This document shows positions 53,094 to 64,000 of a stretch of DNA of 64,000 nt, in pieces (within the stretch, counting starts at the first letter, position 1; each line of letters begins with the position of its first letter). The notes below the pieces were generated by a model. The model did not search any database. It saw only the letters and a list, made by a program, of their open reading frames with translations, and was not told the origin of the DNA. Source of the stretch: Salvia splendens (lineage: Eukaryota > Streptophyta > Magnoliopsida > Lamiales > Lamiaceae); contig NC_056039.1 of the NCBI RefSeq assembly GCF_004379255.2, positions 33,555,883 through 33,619,882 of the forward strand. Direction: 5' to 3'. A program made the translations under genes and the position numbers.

Positions 53094-55284
53094 ATGCTCA
53101 AAATCAAACTCCTCACTCTCCTCCTCCTCCTCCTCCACCGCTCCCTCGCCGGCCTCCTCTCCGAGCCGGCCAAGCCCGTCGACTCTAACACCGTCCCCGC
53201 CTTCCCCGTCCAGACCGACACCCAGACCTGCCGCCTCGACCTCTCCGCCGAGCTCTTTGGCGGCGTCAGCGCCGCCTGCGGCCGCAACCTCGACCGCAGC
53301 CGCTGCTGCCCCGTCCTCGCCGCCTGGCTCTTCGCCGCCCACGCCCGATCCGCGCTCCAGATCTCCGCCGCGCCGCCGCCGTTCTCCTCTGACCTCCCGA
53401 TGATGCCCGACGACTCGCAGAAGTGCGTCAACACGCTCCAGAGCTCCCTCGCCGCCCGAAACATCCACCTCCCCCAGGCCAACGCCTCCTGCGACGCCGT
53501 TTTGTGCTTCTGCGGGATCCGCCTCCACCAGATCACCTCGCTCAGCTGCCCCGCCGCCTTCAACGTCACCGGAAACTATAAAAACGCCACGCCGACCGCC
53601 GCGGTCAGGAATCTCGAGCGGAATTGCAGGAATTCGTCCTACGCTGGTTGCACAAAATGCCTCGGCGCGCTGGATAAGGTGAGTTCATTCATTCGATTTT
53701 ATAGCTTTTTGCTCGCATTTATTTCTCAATGATTGATGAATTTTGACATTCGCCAACATTAAATTCATTCCGCCATTAATGCTCTGTGTGTGTTGGTGGT
53801 TTTTCCTCAGTTTTCCAATTAATCTCGCTTTTCATTTCCAGTTTCTCTTGTTTTTCTCTTATTTGAAATTTTTGTTATTTTTCAACTATGCTTTTTTGCA
53901 TGTCAAAGTGAAGATAAAAATTTGTTTTATTTAAGTAAACGGCTTGATTGCTTCGTGTTTAGAGCCTTCTTATGTAAAAAAAGTTTAATCTTCTTTCACC
54001 TTTTTCTTGGGCTTTTCTTTGTTTCTTTCCTTTGTAAATTCCAATGATAGTTTAGTAAAGTGAACTATCATGTGTTATATGAACCACTCACACTCTATAG
54101 TCAATATTAGCAGTATTTCTTTATATATAGTTTTATTCTAATATTTATAAATTGTAAAATCAAAGTTAGATTTATTCTTTTTTACTAATTAAGTTCCGTT
54201 CATTTATTTATGAGCGGTCACATTACTTTATTATGCTCATGCCGTTTCATTTATTTATGAGTGAAATTCATTCTCTATTTAATTTATTCGTTCACAATTT
54301 ATTTTCTAGTATTAATTAGAGCATCTCCAGTGGGCGGACATCCCACTCGGACATCCACTAAGACATCCCAAAAACACCTCCTGCCACGTCACTAGGACAT
54401 CACACCCCACTGCCACATCACTAGGACATCCCATGCATATCCGCCTTTCCCATCGCCCTTCCCACTAGGACATCCCGCAATAAAAAAAATCATAAATTCA
54501 CACCCATCGCCCTTCCCACTAGGACATCCCGCAATAAAAAAAATCATAAATTCACAAATAAAATTCAACGAGCAGTATATATAGAGTTTCAAAACAAAAA
54601 AAAAATAATAATAAAAACGGGACGTCCGACCGGACGTCCGAGTTGAAGCCACAGTGGCGGACGTCCGCCCGCCCGTCGCCGGGACGTCCGAGGACACCCG
54701 ACGTCCTCACGGGACGTCCGACCTCCGACCTCCGACCTCCCAACGGCGGACGTCCCGTCGCCCTTCCCGGTGTCCGACGGGACGTCCTACCGGAGGGGCG
54801 CCATAGGAGATGCTCTTATTTAACACTCTAAAAGTTTGACACATGCCTACTTGCAATACTCAAACTAATTTTGATCAGATGGAATAAGCTTTCACGTTAC
54901 TTTTTTAACGTTCATACAAAATGTCTAAAATACCCTCGCATGCCCGCGCAGGTTACAGCCGGTGGTAAAAACGGAACAAAAGGAGGAGGCGACGGCGATC
55001 GTGCGAGCAAAATGCTGAGCCGGGACTGCCGGCTGATGGGGCTGACGTGGCTGCTGGCCCGCAACAAGACGGCTTACATTCCCACCGTCTCCGCCGTATT
55101 GCGCGCCATAATGTACAGCGCACACCCCCCGCACGAGTCCACCTGCTCCCCGGACCAGGAGAACATGCCCCTCGCGGTCGACTCTCTGCAGTTCGACAAA
55201 TACAATTCCTCCTCCTCGTCTCCGGCGGCCTTTTTTCTTCTTCCGATTCTACCCCTGATAATTCTTTCCTTTCTTTTCCTGTAG
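53094..55284 (+). CDS. SPARK-domain GPI-anchored protein (At4g28100-like)
   Basis: Exons 53094-53678 (195 codons) and 54952-55284 (110 codons plus stop) join in phase 0 through AAG|GTGAGT...GCGCAG|GTT to give 305 residues. Residues 1-19 (MLKIKLLTLLLLLLHRSLA) are a signal peptide. The body has many regularly placed Cys (CRLDLSAELFGGVSAACG, RCCPVLAAWLFAAH, NRNC...CTKCLGALD) as in the plant SPARK domain, which is also found outside some receptor kinases. Several N-glycosylation sites occur (NAS, NVT, NAT, NSS, NKT). The end is a Ser run followed by a hydrophobic tail without charge after it, a standard GPI-attachment signal. It should sit on the outer face of the plasma membrane; its biochemical role is unknown. 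The 1273-bp intron holds a 497-bp Harbinger MITE. First exon is strongly GC-rich. Confidence 0.9.
54319..54815. mobile_element. Harbinger-type MITE (497 bp) in the GPI-protein intron
   Basis: Left end GAGCATCTCCAGTGGGCGGAC and right end GGCGCCATAGGAGATGCTC are inverted, with perfect TTA duplications (54316-54318 and 54816-54818). It contains a local direct duplication (CATCGCCCTTCCCACTAGGAC, about 54450 and 54506) and a GC-rich right half with many GGACGTCC palindromes. Confidence 0.88.
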
Positions 55285-57085
55285 CCCCCTTGCAGCATTG
55301 GCTGGGTATTTTGTCATGAATTATTGCCTCTACACACACCTGATTTCTTACGCTGTCTCTGAAATTAGTGGGGGTTCACGTGGTAGCAAGTCGACAAAAC
55401 GGGAGTGGGGTCATTTTTGTCTTTTTGTATCACTGTAAATTTTCAGACATTTGGTTCGATTGATGTGTAGTAGTACGAGAAGGTCTTACTTCACGGTTTT
55501 ACCATATAAAGTCGCGTGCTAATTACGATATAATCCCTGCCATTACATTTGTGTTTAGAAATTGAAGTAATAGGTATATACTGAAATGCGAAGTAGTATA
55601 GAGGAAAACCATGTGATTATCATAAGATTCACAAAGGTGAAACTCGTGGGACTGGATACACTAAAGATGGTTGTTGCCGGTGTCAAAAGTTTGTAATGGA
55701 TAACAGACGAATAATACACAGTGAATTTTGATCATGAAAAGTTAAACCTAAATTGCTACCCCATGGTATCGACCGCAGTTTTACAAGTCGAACTTAATGG
55801 ATTATTTCCGATTCTCATGGGTTGGCGGTATGGTCGGTCGACTTCTGATTCCACTTGAATCAATTGTTATATACATTAATTCTACTAGCACACTCTGTTC
55901 GCTCGATCCCGACGTGATGACAACGGTTCTAACAAGATACCAAATGTCTTGGTGGCAACGTATTATATATACTTATTTATCGCATATGAAGGGGAAAAAA
56001 ATATCTCCATTCACTATTGGAGACACAGGAGAGAGAGACACAGGAGAGAGAGATCGAATCTTTCAATCGAAAAAAGTTAATTTACTTTTCAAGACACGAG
56101 CAACTCCCAAGATGGAGTATGTTGGTCATTTCTAGTTTGTATGACAATGAGTAAATAAATGGAAACATTCATCGATTTCAATGTTGGTTAATTTTGAACA
56201 ACATAAGGCTTAGATCAGAAAACCTTGTTTGGGAATTTACAAATTGGAGTATCACATGATCAAAGGCAATTTAATATGTTTGGGCACATGTTTTTGAAGA
56301 GGGAATCTCGGCTGGATGTTTGTCTTCATCTTGATTTTCACCATCTCCTTGTATTTTATAGACTTGTATTTTTTTTTGCCAACCATTTTATAATATCTAT
56401 ATATACCAAGACAAAAACAAAATATTTGTGAAATATGGACAAAAGCATTTCGTCAATTAATGGGCTCCATAATGTTCAAATTAATAGAGAGCTTAAAATT
56501 TTCTTATGATCTACTAAAACTTCACAAAATTATGTTATGAAATTATTATTGAAGTATAAAATCCTTCTCTCTCTCTTTTTTTTCATTTTTCGGTTTTTTG
56601 TTCATTCACTTCATGCGACAAATTATTTTCTTTAAGTGGATATGGTCCCTATAATTATGTCCTCGACCCACGACTGATTTAATTACACTAATATTTTCTA
56701 AATTAAAACTTTGTATAGGTTATGTAGTATGCATATTGGGTGAGACAGTTGAAAATAAGCTTTTCCAAATGCACTTGATTGAGACACTCTATCTTAAATC
56801 TTTTTGTGCCACATTTATTCCCCATTTTTTTTATGAGACACAAAAATCATACTTAAGAAAGAGAATAATTTCCGTGGCAGCAATTTCACCAAAATAAACT
56901 TTATAATCTATCTCATCTTTCATTTTCCCAGCTAAAAATTTTTATAAGCAAAAAAAAAATTAATGGTAAGAAATGATTCAATACAACATTATTAACTGCC
57001 TTAGAACTTAGAAGTAGATGTAAATAAAATATGAAACGAAAAAACAAATTTAAAAAAAAACATCAAACAGCCCTTTTGATTTGAC
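55285..57085. other. Gene-free DNA after the GPI-protein gene
   Basis: A 112-codon ORF (55797-56135) shows no family resemblance and its amino-acid composition is that of random AT-rich DNA. ACAGGAGAGAGAG is tandemly duplicated at 56026. No clear transposon. Confidence 0.45.
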
Positions 57086-58972
57086 TTATATCAATTCATT
57101 TTGTTGGGCTTTTAGTGCCAGCAACGCAGTCTTCCCACGCACTGTGCTACTTTGTTGGATTTGAATATAGTCTTTATACTTAATGGGCCCGTATTGGGCC
57201 GAACCTTTGTCAGCTACAAGTGGGCTTGCAGGCCCAATAAAGCTCGATAATTGAGGCCCATGGCCCACGGCTATCGATATCCTTGTGCGTTGCACATTCA
57301 CCGTTGCTCGATGCTCCACGCTCTTGTACCTCCCGTTGCTCAGTATCTATTGTTAAACACACGGTTACAAGACGATCAAATGAAATTTAGTTGGTAAGAT
57401 GTTTGTCCATTAAACGGACTATAATTTGGTATTTGCAAAAATGTTTTAACAAGGTTCGGCCTTTGATTAATTTCTAGATATTTCTTTTTCTTTCAAAAAA
57501 CATAATCTAATAATGTTAGATCGTATGATCCTTCGAATACTCAATCTTACGAAAATCAGACAATACTAACCTCCAAATAATCTCCAATGTTGACAAGAAA
57601 AGAGCCAGGAACATGGTGAACTGCATACCATGTTTGATGATGTTTGATTTGCAAACCATCCACGCCATTTTGTGTCAAAAAGGTGAGTGCACCATGATCA
57701 GAGTGAGCAGCCAGCCATAATGTTTTGTGTGGCTCAGGACATGGTGGATAGTAGTTGGATGCAAGAATCTGAACTCCCTCACCCAAACACTCTTCTATGT
57801 ACCCCTTTTCAAGCCCTAAGACTTCCGATATCGCCTCGAATATCTTCATCGCCATCTCCCACACCCGCTCCAAGTATTCCCTAGCAACATTACTTCACAC
57901 AAAGTTTTGCTCACATGTTAGCTTCTCGATAAATGTATTGAAAATCGGATCGGACTATAATAGAGAGGCCCATTTGGTATGAAAGAACCTTATTAATACT
58001 TTCTCAATTCCAAGGTAAGTGATATATATAGATATGTATTCTTTTTCAAAAGTTCCAAAGTGATAGTACTAAATCTTTCGGGAAAAATGACATTTTTTTA
58101 TCGCTCATACTTTATTTTTTTCACTTAATTCACTATCACTTTCTCATGCTCAAAGAAAAGCAATAAGTAATTATTTTGAAGTGAAAAGCCATCTAGTGAA
58201 GACATATTTGTAATTTAAGAGTCGTGTACTGATAAAATAAGATTTGAGTCAGAACAGTAATCCATTTTACGTGTATAACCTTCTGCTTATTTTTGTTGTT
58301 TTTTTATGATCGATCATAGTATAACCAACTAACAATACTATATCTTGAATGTTGACATATTATTGGATAGTTCGATATGAATTTTAAGAAATATGAATGA
58401 ACCTGTAATTAGGAGGATCGAGAGGTCATAGGTGTAAGGTGTCTTGAAAAGGGTGACCGTAATGTCTGAAGCCAATGAAGATTATGCTTCTGTGATGTGT
58501 TCAAACTTGTTCCATACCTAACCGGGCTCATTACATCATCTGATGCGTACTTAATTTTCTCCCTCAAATTCAGACCAAAAAATTCCTTAACACTTCCATC
58601 ATTTCCTCTATCAATGCCTCCTCAATCCCATGATTAGTGATCTACCACCAAAAGTGAACTTGTAAGGGTTTAATTAGTACATTACATTCATTGAGAGTAT
58701 CCATAACCTATTATGAATCATATACATAAGTTTGATGCTATCGAACTTGTAAGGTAAGGTGACTAACCGTAAAAATTCCCCAATCACGACAAGCAGCTAG
58801 AGGCGATTGCTCGGATGGTGGAATCCCTAGTGTGAGAAGCTCCATTTAGACCACTTATATCGATTATCGGAATCTGGGCATAGTTAACAGACAAGAGGTT
58901 TCTCTCTAATGGTAGAATGAATTCAGATGGCAACTTGTTCAACTTAGGCATAGTTTCAACAAGATGCTTCAC
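57086..58972 (-). pseudogene. Decayed 2-oxoglutarate/Fe(II)-dependent dioxygenase, four exons
   Basis: Minus-strand exons at 58972-58768, 58641-58403, 57880-57571 and 57346-57086, with recognisable GT-AG ends. Exon 1 carries IPIIDISGLNG, exon 2 TNHGIEEALIEEM, exon 3 the YYPPCPEP stretch and the first iron ligands (H-S-D in LAAHSDHGALTFLTQ), exon 4 the second His (SVEHRA) and the 2-oxoglutarate-binding RxS (RTRIS). These are the marks of plant DOXC-class oxygenases, which hydroxylate or desaturate specialised metabolites. It is broken: about four extra bases after SSC in exon 1, a 1-bp loss after MMEV and another shift before HYGHPF in exon 2, and TGA where W is expected near the end of exon 2. 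Exons 3 and 4 remain open. The exact subfamily is uncertain. Confidence 0.83.
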
Positions 58973-59464
58973 CCCTTTCTTCTTTTTCAGACATGTTAGA
59001 GAGAGATTGAGAGAGGAATGTGTTGTGGAAGAAGTTCAAATATGTGAAAGGATACTAAAACGTTTAGGTTTTACTGCAAATTCATGCCTAGTGGCCTTTG
59101 CATGCAAATAGGACAAAATGATGTTTAATTACATAGATTGTATCACGTGAACTTGTATGTATATGTATATATACCAATTATTTTTAAGAGGGTCGATAAT
59201 GATTTCACATATACCATATGATTAATCAAACCTTGACTAATTCGTTTAAGTAAGAACTTCTTAACCAACTGAGCTGAGCTGCACTTTATCATCATATGAA
59301 CTTGTATATATAGAGGCCAAGAATGTGAGGTATGCAATCTATTGCATGAATTAAATTGAAAATCATGATTTACACAAATTATAGTATGCATAAAAAATAC
59401 ATGGTGAAAACAAGTTTTTTTCTTGAGGGATGCACAAATGGGAATGTTCTAGAGAGATCTAAGA

Positions 59465-59566
59465 CTAAGACCACCATGGGTTCTCTCCAGTTCTAAAATC
59501 AGTCTCCACCCATGGAACAAACACCACCTTCCCATCATCAAGGTCTGCATGAGCCAAAGCCAAAGA
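59465..59566 (-). CDS. Isolated terminal exon, gene unidentified
   Basis: On the minus strand TTTGTGCAG|TCTTTGG opens a 33-codon stretch, [20 protein letters not shown] then [13 protein letters not shown] and TAG. The sequence looks like conserved protein and the acceptor is strong, but no upstream exon was found between 59600 and 60480. It might be the last exon of a gene whose other exons are lost, or a fragment moved by a transposon. I do not recognise the family. Confidence 0.4.
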   Translation of the reverse strand, partial: SLALAHADLDDGKVVFVPWVETDFRTGENPWWS

Positions 59567-60480
59567 CTGCACAAACAAATACTATATTACAAATCATATT
59601 GCATCTCAATTCCCCAATAGGATATTATTTCTGTTTTCCCCTTGTAAATTGTATACGAAAATTACAGTGAAAAATTTTGGCTTAGTATCTCCCCTAGCCA
59701 TAGATACACATTGTATCGTATTGGGTAAATAATTCATGCGTTTGTATTGTTATATCCGTAATTACTTATGCATAGTATTTCCTAACAGTGTGCAACCATC
59801 TCGCTATTAGTTTGGGTCAAGAAAACGGATCCAAACCTTTCTTCAATACCAAATTTGTAACTATAAATACCAACAAGATAAAAAAATACGCCACTGAAAT
59901 ATGGTTTAGATCCGAATCATGACTTATCTCACATTGAGACAGACTCACCTACGAACACCAACAGATTAGGATCTCAAGCCACAAAACTAGAGGTAAACAA
60001 ACTCAACAATACATCACATATAACCATTTCTGTATCACATCTCGTGTTTCACTATCAATAATGATCCCCACGTGAATAGAAATACCACATTAAGGTCATC
60101 CACGACGTTGAGGACTAAGTACTTCACTTATACTATTCACGAATTTTAAAACTACTCTTAAGCACTATAAATTCACATCCACAACCTTTAAACACAAAGA
60201 AGGCACTCAATTTCACGAATTTCTTATTTTTCATTCATTCTTCCAATTAAACTAATTTACGAATGAACAGAAAAATACAAATTTTTATTAAAATTATTAC
60301 AAGAAATAACCAAAAGTTAGTTCCCTTCTTATTTTACAAAAAAATTGATTCGGATTATTAAAAAAAGTTGTGTTTCTTGATTTTGTTAAAAATGAAAATT
60401 ACTCAAATAGAATGATTTAGAAAAAGAAATTGACTTAATGCCTAATGGAGTACTTTCTCTTGCTCTTCTTATATCGAAGA

Positions 60481-60753
60481 AGGTGAAACTTACAGCCTAA
60501 TTTGTCAACGCCTGGGACGGTCTGGGTGTTGTGCCAACACTTGAGCTACGATAATTTTGCGGCTGATCTGAAAGCAAAGGGTGTTCATTTCAGGCGGAGT
60601 TCGTATTGTTTGACTGATGCCAAGTTCGAATACTTCGCATGGTATGCGGAACTCCACCTTCCTTTCTTCTACATCACCTACAATAGCAAAGTATTTGCAT
60701 TCGAGATGTCGCCAGAGACGGATACAGACATGGGGTGTGACGGCTTACTTTAA
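60481..60753 (+). CDS. Hypothetical exon-like ORF
   Basis: After ACTTACAG at about 60497 the frame is open as PNLSTPGTVWVLCQHLSYDN... to 60753, rich in aromatic residues (FEYFAWYAELHLPFFYITY). It has more protein-like composition than its surroundings, but I see no known domain and no partner exon. The end (AGACGGATACAGACATGGGG) resembles a repeat terminus, so it may be transposon-derived. Confidence 0.25.
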
Positions 60754-61089
60754 TTTCATGAAAATTCTGATCAACAATGCTAAAGATGTAAAGGTACTGC
60801 GGGAGAAAGGCATACCCTACAGCATGAAAACACGATCTCAACTTTTGAGTTACTCGCACTTTTATTCATTTTTTCTTTGGTAGATGTAGACTTTTACGTA
60901 AAATACATAAACCATGTGTCATGTTTTCATCCAGTAGAAATTTTAAGAATCGTAATGAAAATGGAGTTGAAAAAGTTTGTGAACAGGTCGTACTTTTATA
61001 CACTAGTTTTATAATAAAATGAGGGTGGAAAAGGAATGTGGAGTCCATTAAAAAATGATAAAAGTGGTATGTGATGAACTTTGTGGGAA

Positions 61090-61735
61090 GACAGACATGG
61101 GCGGACGCAGTAAAGGGAAGGGGAGGGCTTAAGCCCTTCCCCAAATTCTTATTTTATGTTTTCTTTATTTCTAAAATTTGCAATTATTTTTAAAACGGTC
61201 ATTAGCCCTCACCAAATTTAGGTTATTGAAGAGTAAATCATCAGAAATTGAGTAAGAAGAGGGGCTGAACTGAATATTTGCAGCGATAGGAAATGAGTGT
61301 ATAGGAAAGTCAAAAATGAGTGTATAGGAAAGTCAAAAATGACGGCTGTAGGTGAAATTTTTTACTAAAAATGGAAAGAGTGCAAGTAACTTGGGACGCC
61401 CAAAAAGGAAATAAGTGCGAGTAGTGCGGGACGGATGGAGTAGTATAGAATGCGATTTCACAGCTGGAGGGGAAGGCGAGTGGCGTAATAGCACCCTCCA
61501 TCCCTAGTTTGCGTGAGTGTCAATGTGACGGATGTATTGCAACACTTCCGTTCCCAGGGCACGGAGCGAATATCCATCATTGTGGATGTCCTTAGTTATC
61601 GTTCAATCAAAATAATTTGAGCATAGTTATAATGTTTTGGATCTCGTTTTCACTTTCATTGTATATATTTATTTGTGAAATTATAATTGCAAGTTTTGCA
61701 CTTGTAGTGGGGCGGAGCTACGACAGGGTAAGCGA
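61090..61735. other. Remnants of hAT-like and Stowaway elements
   Basis: GGGCGGACGCAGTAAAGG at 61098 and GGGGCGGAGCTACGACAGGG at 61709 resemble hAT ends like that at 29655. CTTGGGACGCCCAAAAAGG and GCGGGACGGATGGAGTAGTA (61391-61444) resemble a Stowaway right end. GAGTGTATAGGAAAGTCAAAAAT is duplicated in tandem (61293 and 61316). No complete element could be bounded. Confidence 0.4.
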
Positions 61736-62518
61736 TCAATTAACGAAGGTTGACGTACGGCAGGGTCGATCGCCCCCAACCCTACTTGAACCATCCTTGT
61801 GGAGCCCGTTGACTCCCAACTCTCAACCATAGTGGAGGAATCCACGTCAAAGAAGCACTAGAATCGATGAATAGAAATTGCTTCTCAAAAAGTTGTAGAT
61901 CAAGTTCGGAGGCAGGTATTGGGTAATTTTAAGTATATGATGCTAGGAAATTGTAATTCGAGTAATCAAGTAATAATTCACAAATCACAATTAAGAAATC
62001 AGATATAACAGAATCAACATAAAAAAATATTTGATGAAATTCAATCTTGACATCTTAAACCTTAAAACCCTATCAAAATTATTACAGAAGAAAAGCAACG
62101 GACAAATATATTAAACCGTTTATCCGTCAGCTTCATCCACCAGAAATAAAATGTCGCACAACGGCTTCAAATCGAATGAAAAGTTTCAAACAACAGTCAC
62201 AAATTACACCACAAAACACTTACTGTGAACTAAATGGAAGGAAAAGCTATGAAACACTTCTAGAAATAAAAAGACAAAGAGAAGACGTAGGAGAATGGCA
62301 AATATCAAAATAAGAATGAAAAGAAGAAAGAGTTGGAACAATGTTCAAAGCATAACATTTTGAAGGAATGGAAAAGTTAATTCTTCGTCTTCTCATTTCC
62401 CAATTTTCTCTTTTTTTTCGTCTTTCCTTGAGTCTCTCCATTCATTATGACTTTCCCTATATTCTATTACGACAATTCTTCTAATTATTTACCCCTTTTT
62501 CATCAAATTTCCCATGAT

Positions 62519-62741
62519 AATTCAAAGGAAAAAAAGACCCAGCACATGTACGAATTCAAAGGTCAAAATGAAATGTGACAAGAGAACATTACTATCATTG
62601 TGCAAATTAATTCAAAGGAAAAAAAGACCCAACACATTTACTATCATTAATTCAAAGGAAAGAAAGACCCAACACATGTACAAATTCAAAGGTCAAAATG
62701 AAATGTGACAAGAGAACATTTACTATCATTGTGCAAATTAA
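62519..62741. repeat. Tandem repeat of a 90-bp unit with one partial copy
   Basis: AATTCAAAGGAAAAAAAGACCC starts at 62519, 62609 and 62649. The first and third copies continue into CAAAGGTCAAAATGAAATGTG; the second is a 40-bp partial copy. Confidence 0.85.
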
Positions 62742-64000
62742 TTATGCAATTTTAGTCCTTTTTCGTTATAAGTAATACTATACTTTTTTTCAGCCGGAAA
62801 ATCCAGATATTTGGACGTTCTGCAATTCAGGGTGCGTCTCAATAAATTTTGATGATTTTTTTAATTTCTTTATTATAATAATAAATAAATATTGAATCAA
62901 TTAGAAATTTCCTTTTCAGATGAAAAATTCATTAAAAAAATTAAACTATGGTATTTAAAATCTTGAAAAAAATCGTAAAATTAAGGAATATTAGTCATGT
63001 AAATGTGACCACAAATTTTAGAAATTAAATGTAAATGTGTATAAATGTTTTGCTTCTTGTTTTCGTTCTATAGTCAACTGAATTAAATTTCTAATAAATG
63101 GTACATAGAATGGCAATAAATACAATTAGAACAATAAATAAATAGGATTTTTTTTCGCTTAAATCAGAATTCCAAACCAAACATGGATTCGTAATATAAA
63201 AAAAGAAATATCCATTTTTATTGGACTTTCTTCGTCCCTTCGACTATATATAAAATACACAATTCTAAAATCATCTTCTCGTTTTTCTATTAATAAATAC
63301 TTATCTCGGAGATAGTGATTTTTCAACTCTCACAAAAAGAAATCTATTCAACAGGTATATGCCATGGTTACATTTGATGCATGTATAAATAATAGTATAA
63401 TAATAAAAACATATTATCGTGATTATTATTTTGAGGAGAACATATATCATGATTTGATAATAAGGGACTACACGAATTGTCTCTGTCCTAGCCTAATTCA
63501 ATAAGAGAATTTTGTTATTGGTCACACATTAATTAATACTGCAAATTCCGAATTTCATTTCATTGGATTAGAAAATGAAAGATGAGAATTCAAGTATTAA
63601 ATGTTTGTATCCTAAGATGCATTTATATTAATATTGATTGTATCTTGTTACCACATTGGTGTCATGTGTAATTAAATTTGCATATCTTTTTACATCATTG
63701 TTCGCGCACATATCAAATATGAGCATTTAATATTCATTATAATATTGACTGTATCTTGTTACCATTTAATAATTTGAGTAGATAAAGTTGTTAATATTGA
63801 TGTTACAAAACATTCAATCCAAAAGGATGGTGAACAATAGTATAGGAGAAGCTCATGATATAAACTAAGAGTAAAAAAACAACCAAATTAGAGTATAGAA
63901 AAATGCAAAAACAATTTAAAAACTAGAGAAATGAAGAAAATGAAAATAATATATTGACGTTATCTGCTAATCTCATCAACCATAGAAGTGTGGTCTCACA
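62742..64000. other. Gene-free AT-rich DNA at the right edge
   Basis: No ORF, RNA gene or bounded repeat was seen. ATATTGACTGTATCTTGTTACCA occurs twice (about 63632 and 63743), with a shared TTGCATAT/TAATATT context, probably a local duplication. Confidence 0.5.

Noticed and set aside
53048..53569. 173-codon minus-strand ORF over the GPI-protein first exon
   Set aside because: Antisense shadow of a GC-rich exon. The plus strand has a signal peptide, Cys pattern, correct splice sites and GPI signal.
55797..56135. 112-codon ORF as a gene
   Set aside because: No domain, no splice or promoter context, and a tandem GAGAGAGA duplication inside it.

Overview
This is nuclear DNA of a flowering plant, almost certainly a eudicot. 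The evidence is GT-AG introns, two R2R3-MYB genes, a BAHD acyltransferase array, AT-rich intergenic DNA and several generations of nested plant transposons. The BAHD type (anthocyanin/flavonoid glycoside acyltransferase clade) is common in asterids such as mint relatives, but placement below eudicot is inference.

Layout. 1-8.58 kb: 3' part of a Tat-lineage Ty3 retrotransposon: the end of gag-pro, a complete RT-RNaseH-second RNaseH-integrase ORF, two short tandem-repeat blocks, two antisense ORFs (one spliced from three exons) and the 3' LTR. 8.6-11.7 kb: gene-free, with hAT-like and Stowaway-like MITEs and an 81-bp tandem repeat. 11.7-22.5 kb: four minus-strand BAHD copies. The first is intact if a 1.35-kb intron carrying a solo LTR is spliced, the second is intact and intronless, and the third and fourth are broken. 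Between copies 3 and 4 lie two related non-autonomous LTR retrotransposons that share one LTR. One carries a host La-protein cDNA fragment, the other an unidentified middle segment. 24.1-26.1 kb: a PIF/Harbinger element whose transposase has one frameshift. 26.5-37.2 kb: layered repeats, including two solo LTRs each nested in a Stowaway MITE, an 898-bp hAT element containing a tRNA-like segment, and a Pack-MULE carrying a peptide N-glycanase A-like fragment. 31.4-47.9 kb: an old tandem segmental duplication, each half ending in a subgroup-11-like R2R3-MYB gene, with a strongly conserved 64-bp ABRE-containing block about 2 kb upstream of each. 53.1-55.3 kb: a two-exon SPARK-type GPI-anchored protein gene with a Harbinger MITE in its intron. 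57.1-59.0 kb: a decayed four-exon 2-oxoglutarate dioxygenase. The remainder is gene-poor.

The probably functional host genes are two BAHD acyltransferases (specialised metabolism), two MYBs (stress or cell-wall regulation) and one GPI-anchored surface protein. The most unusual features are the cDNA-carrying retrotransposon family with constant ends and variable middles, the apparent LTR-LTR recombination that joined two broken BAHD genes, the Pack-MULE, and the distal regulatory block preserved in both MYB duplicates. Everything was read by eye; no database search or alignment program was run.
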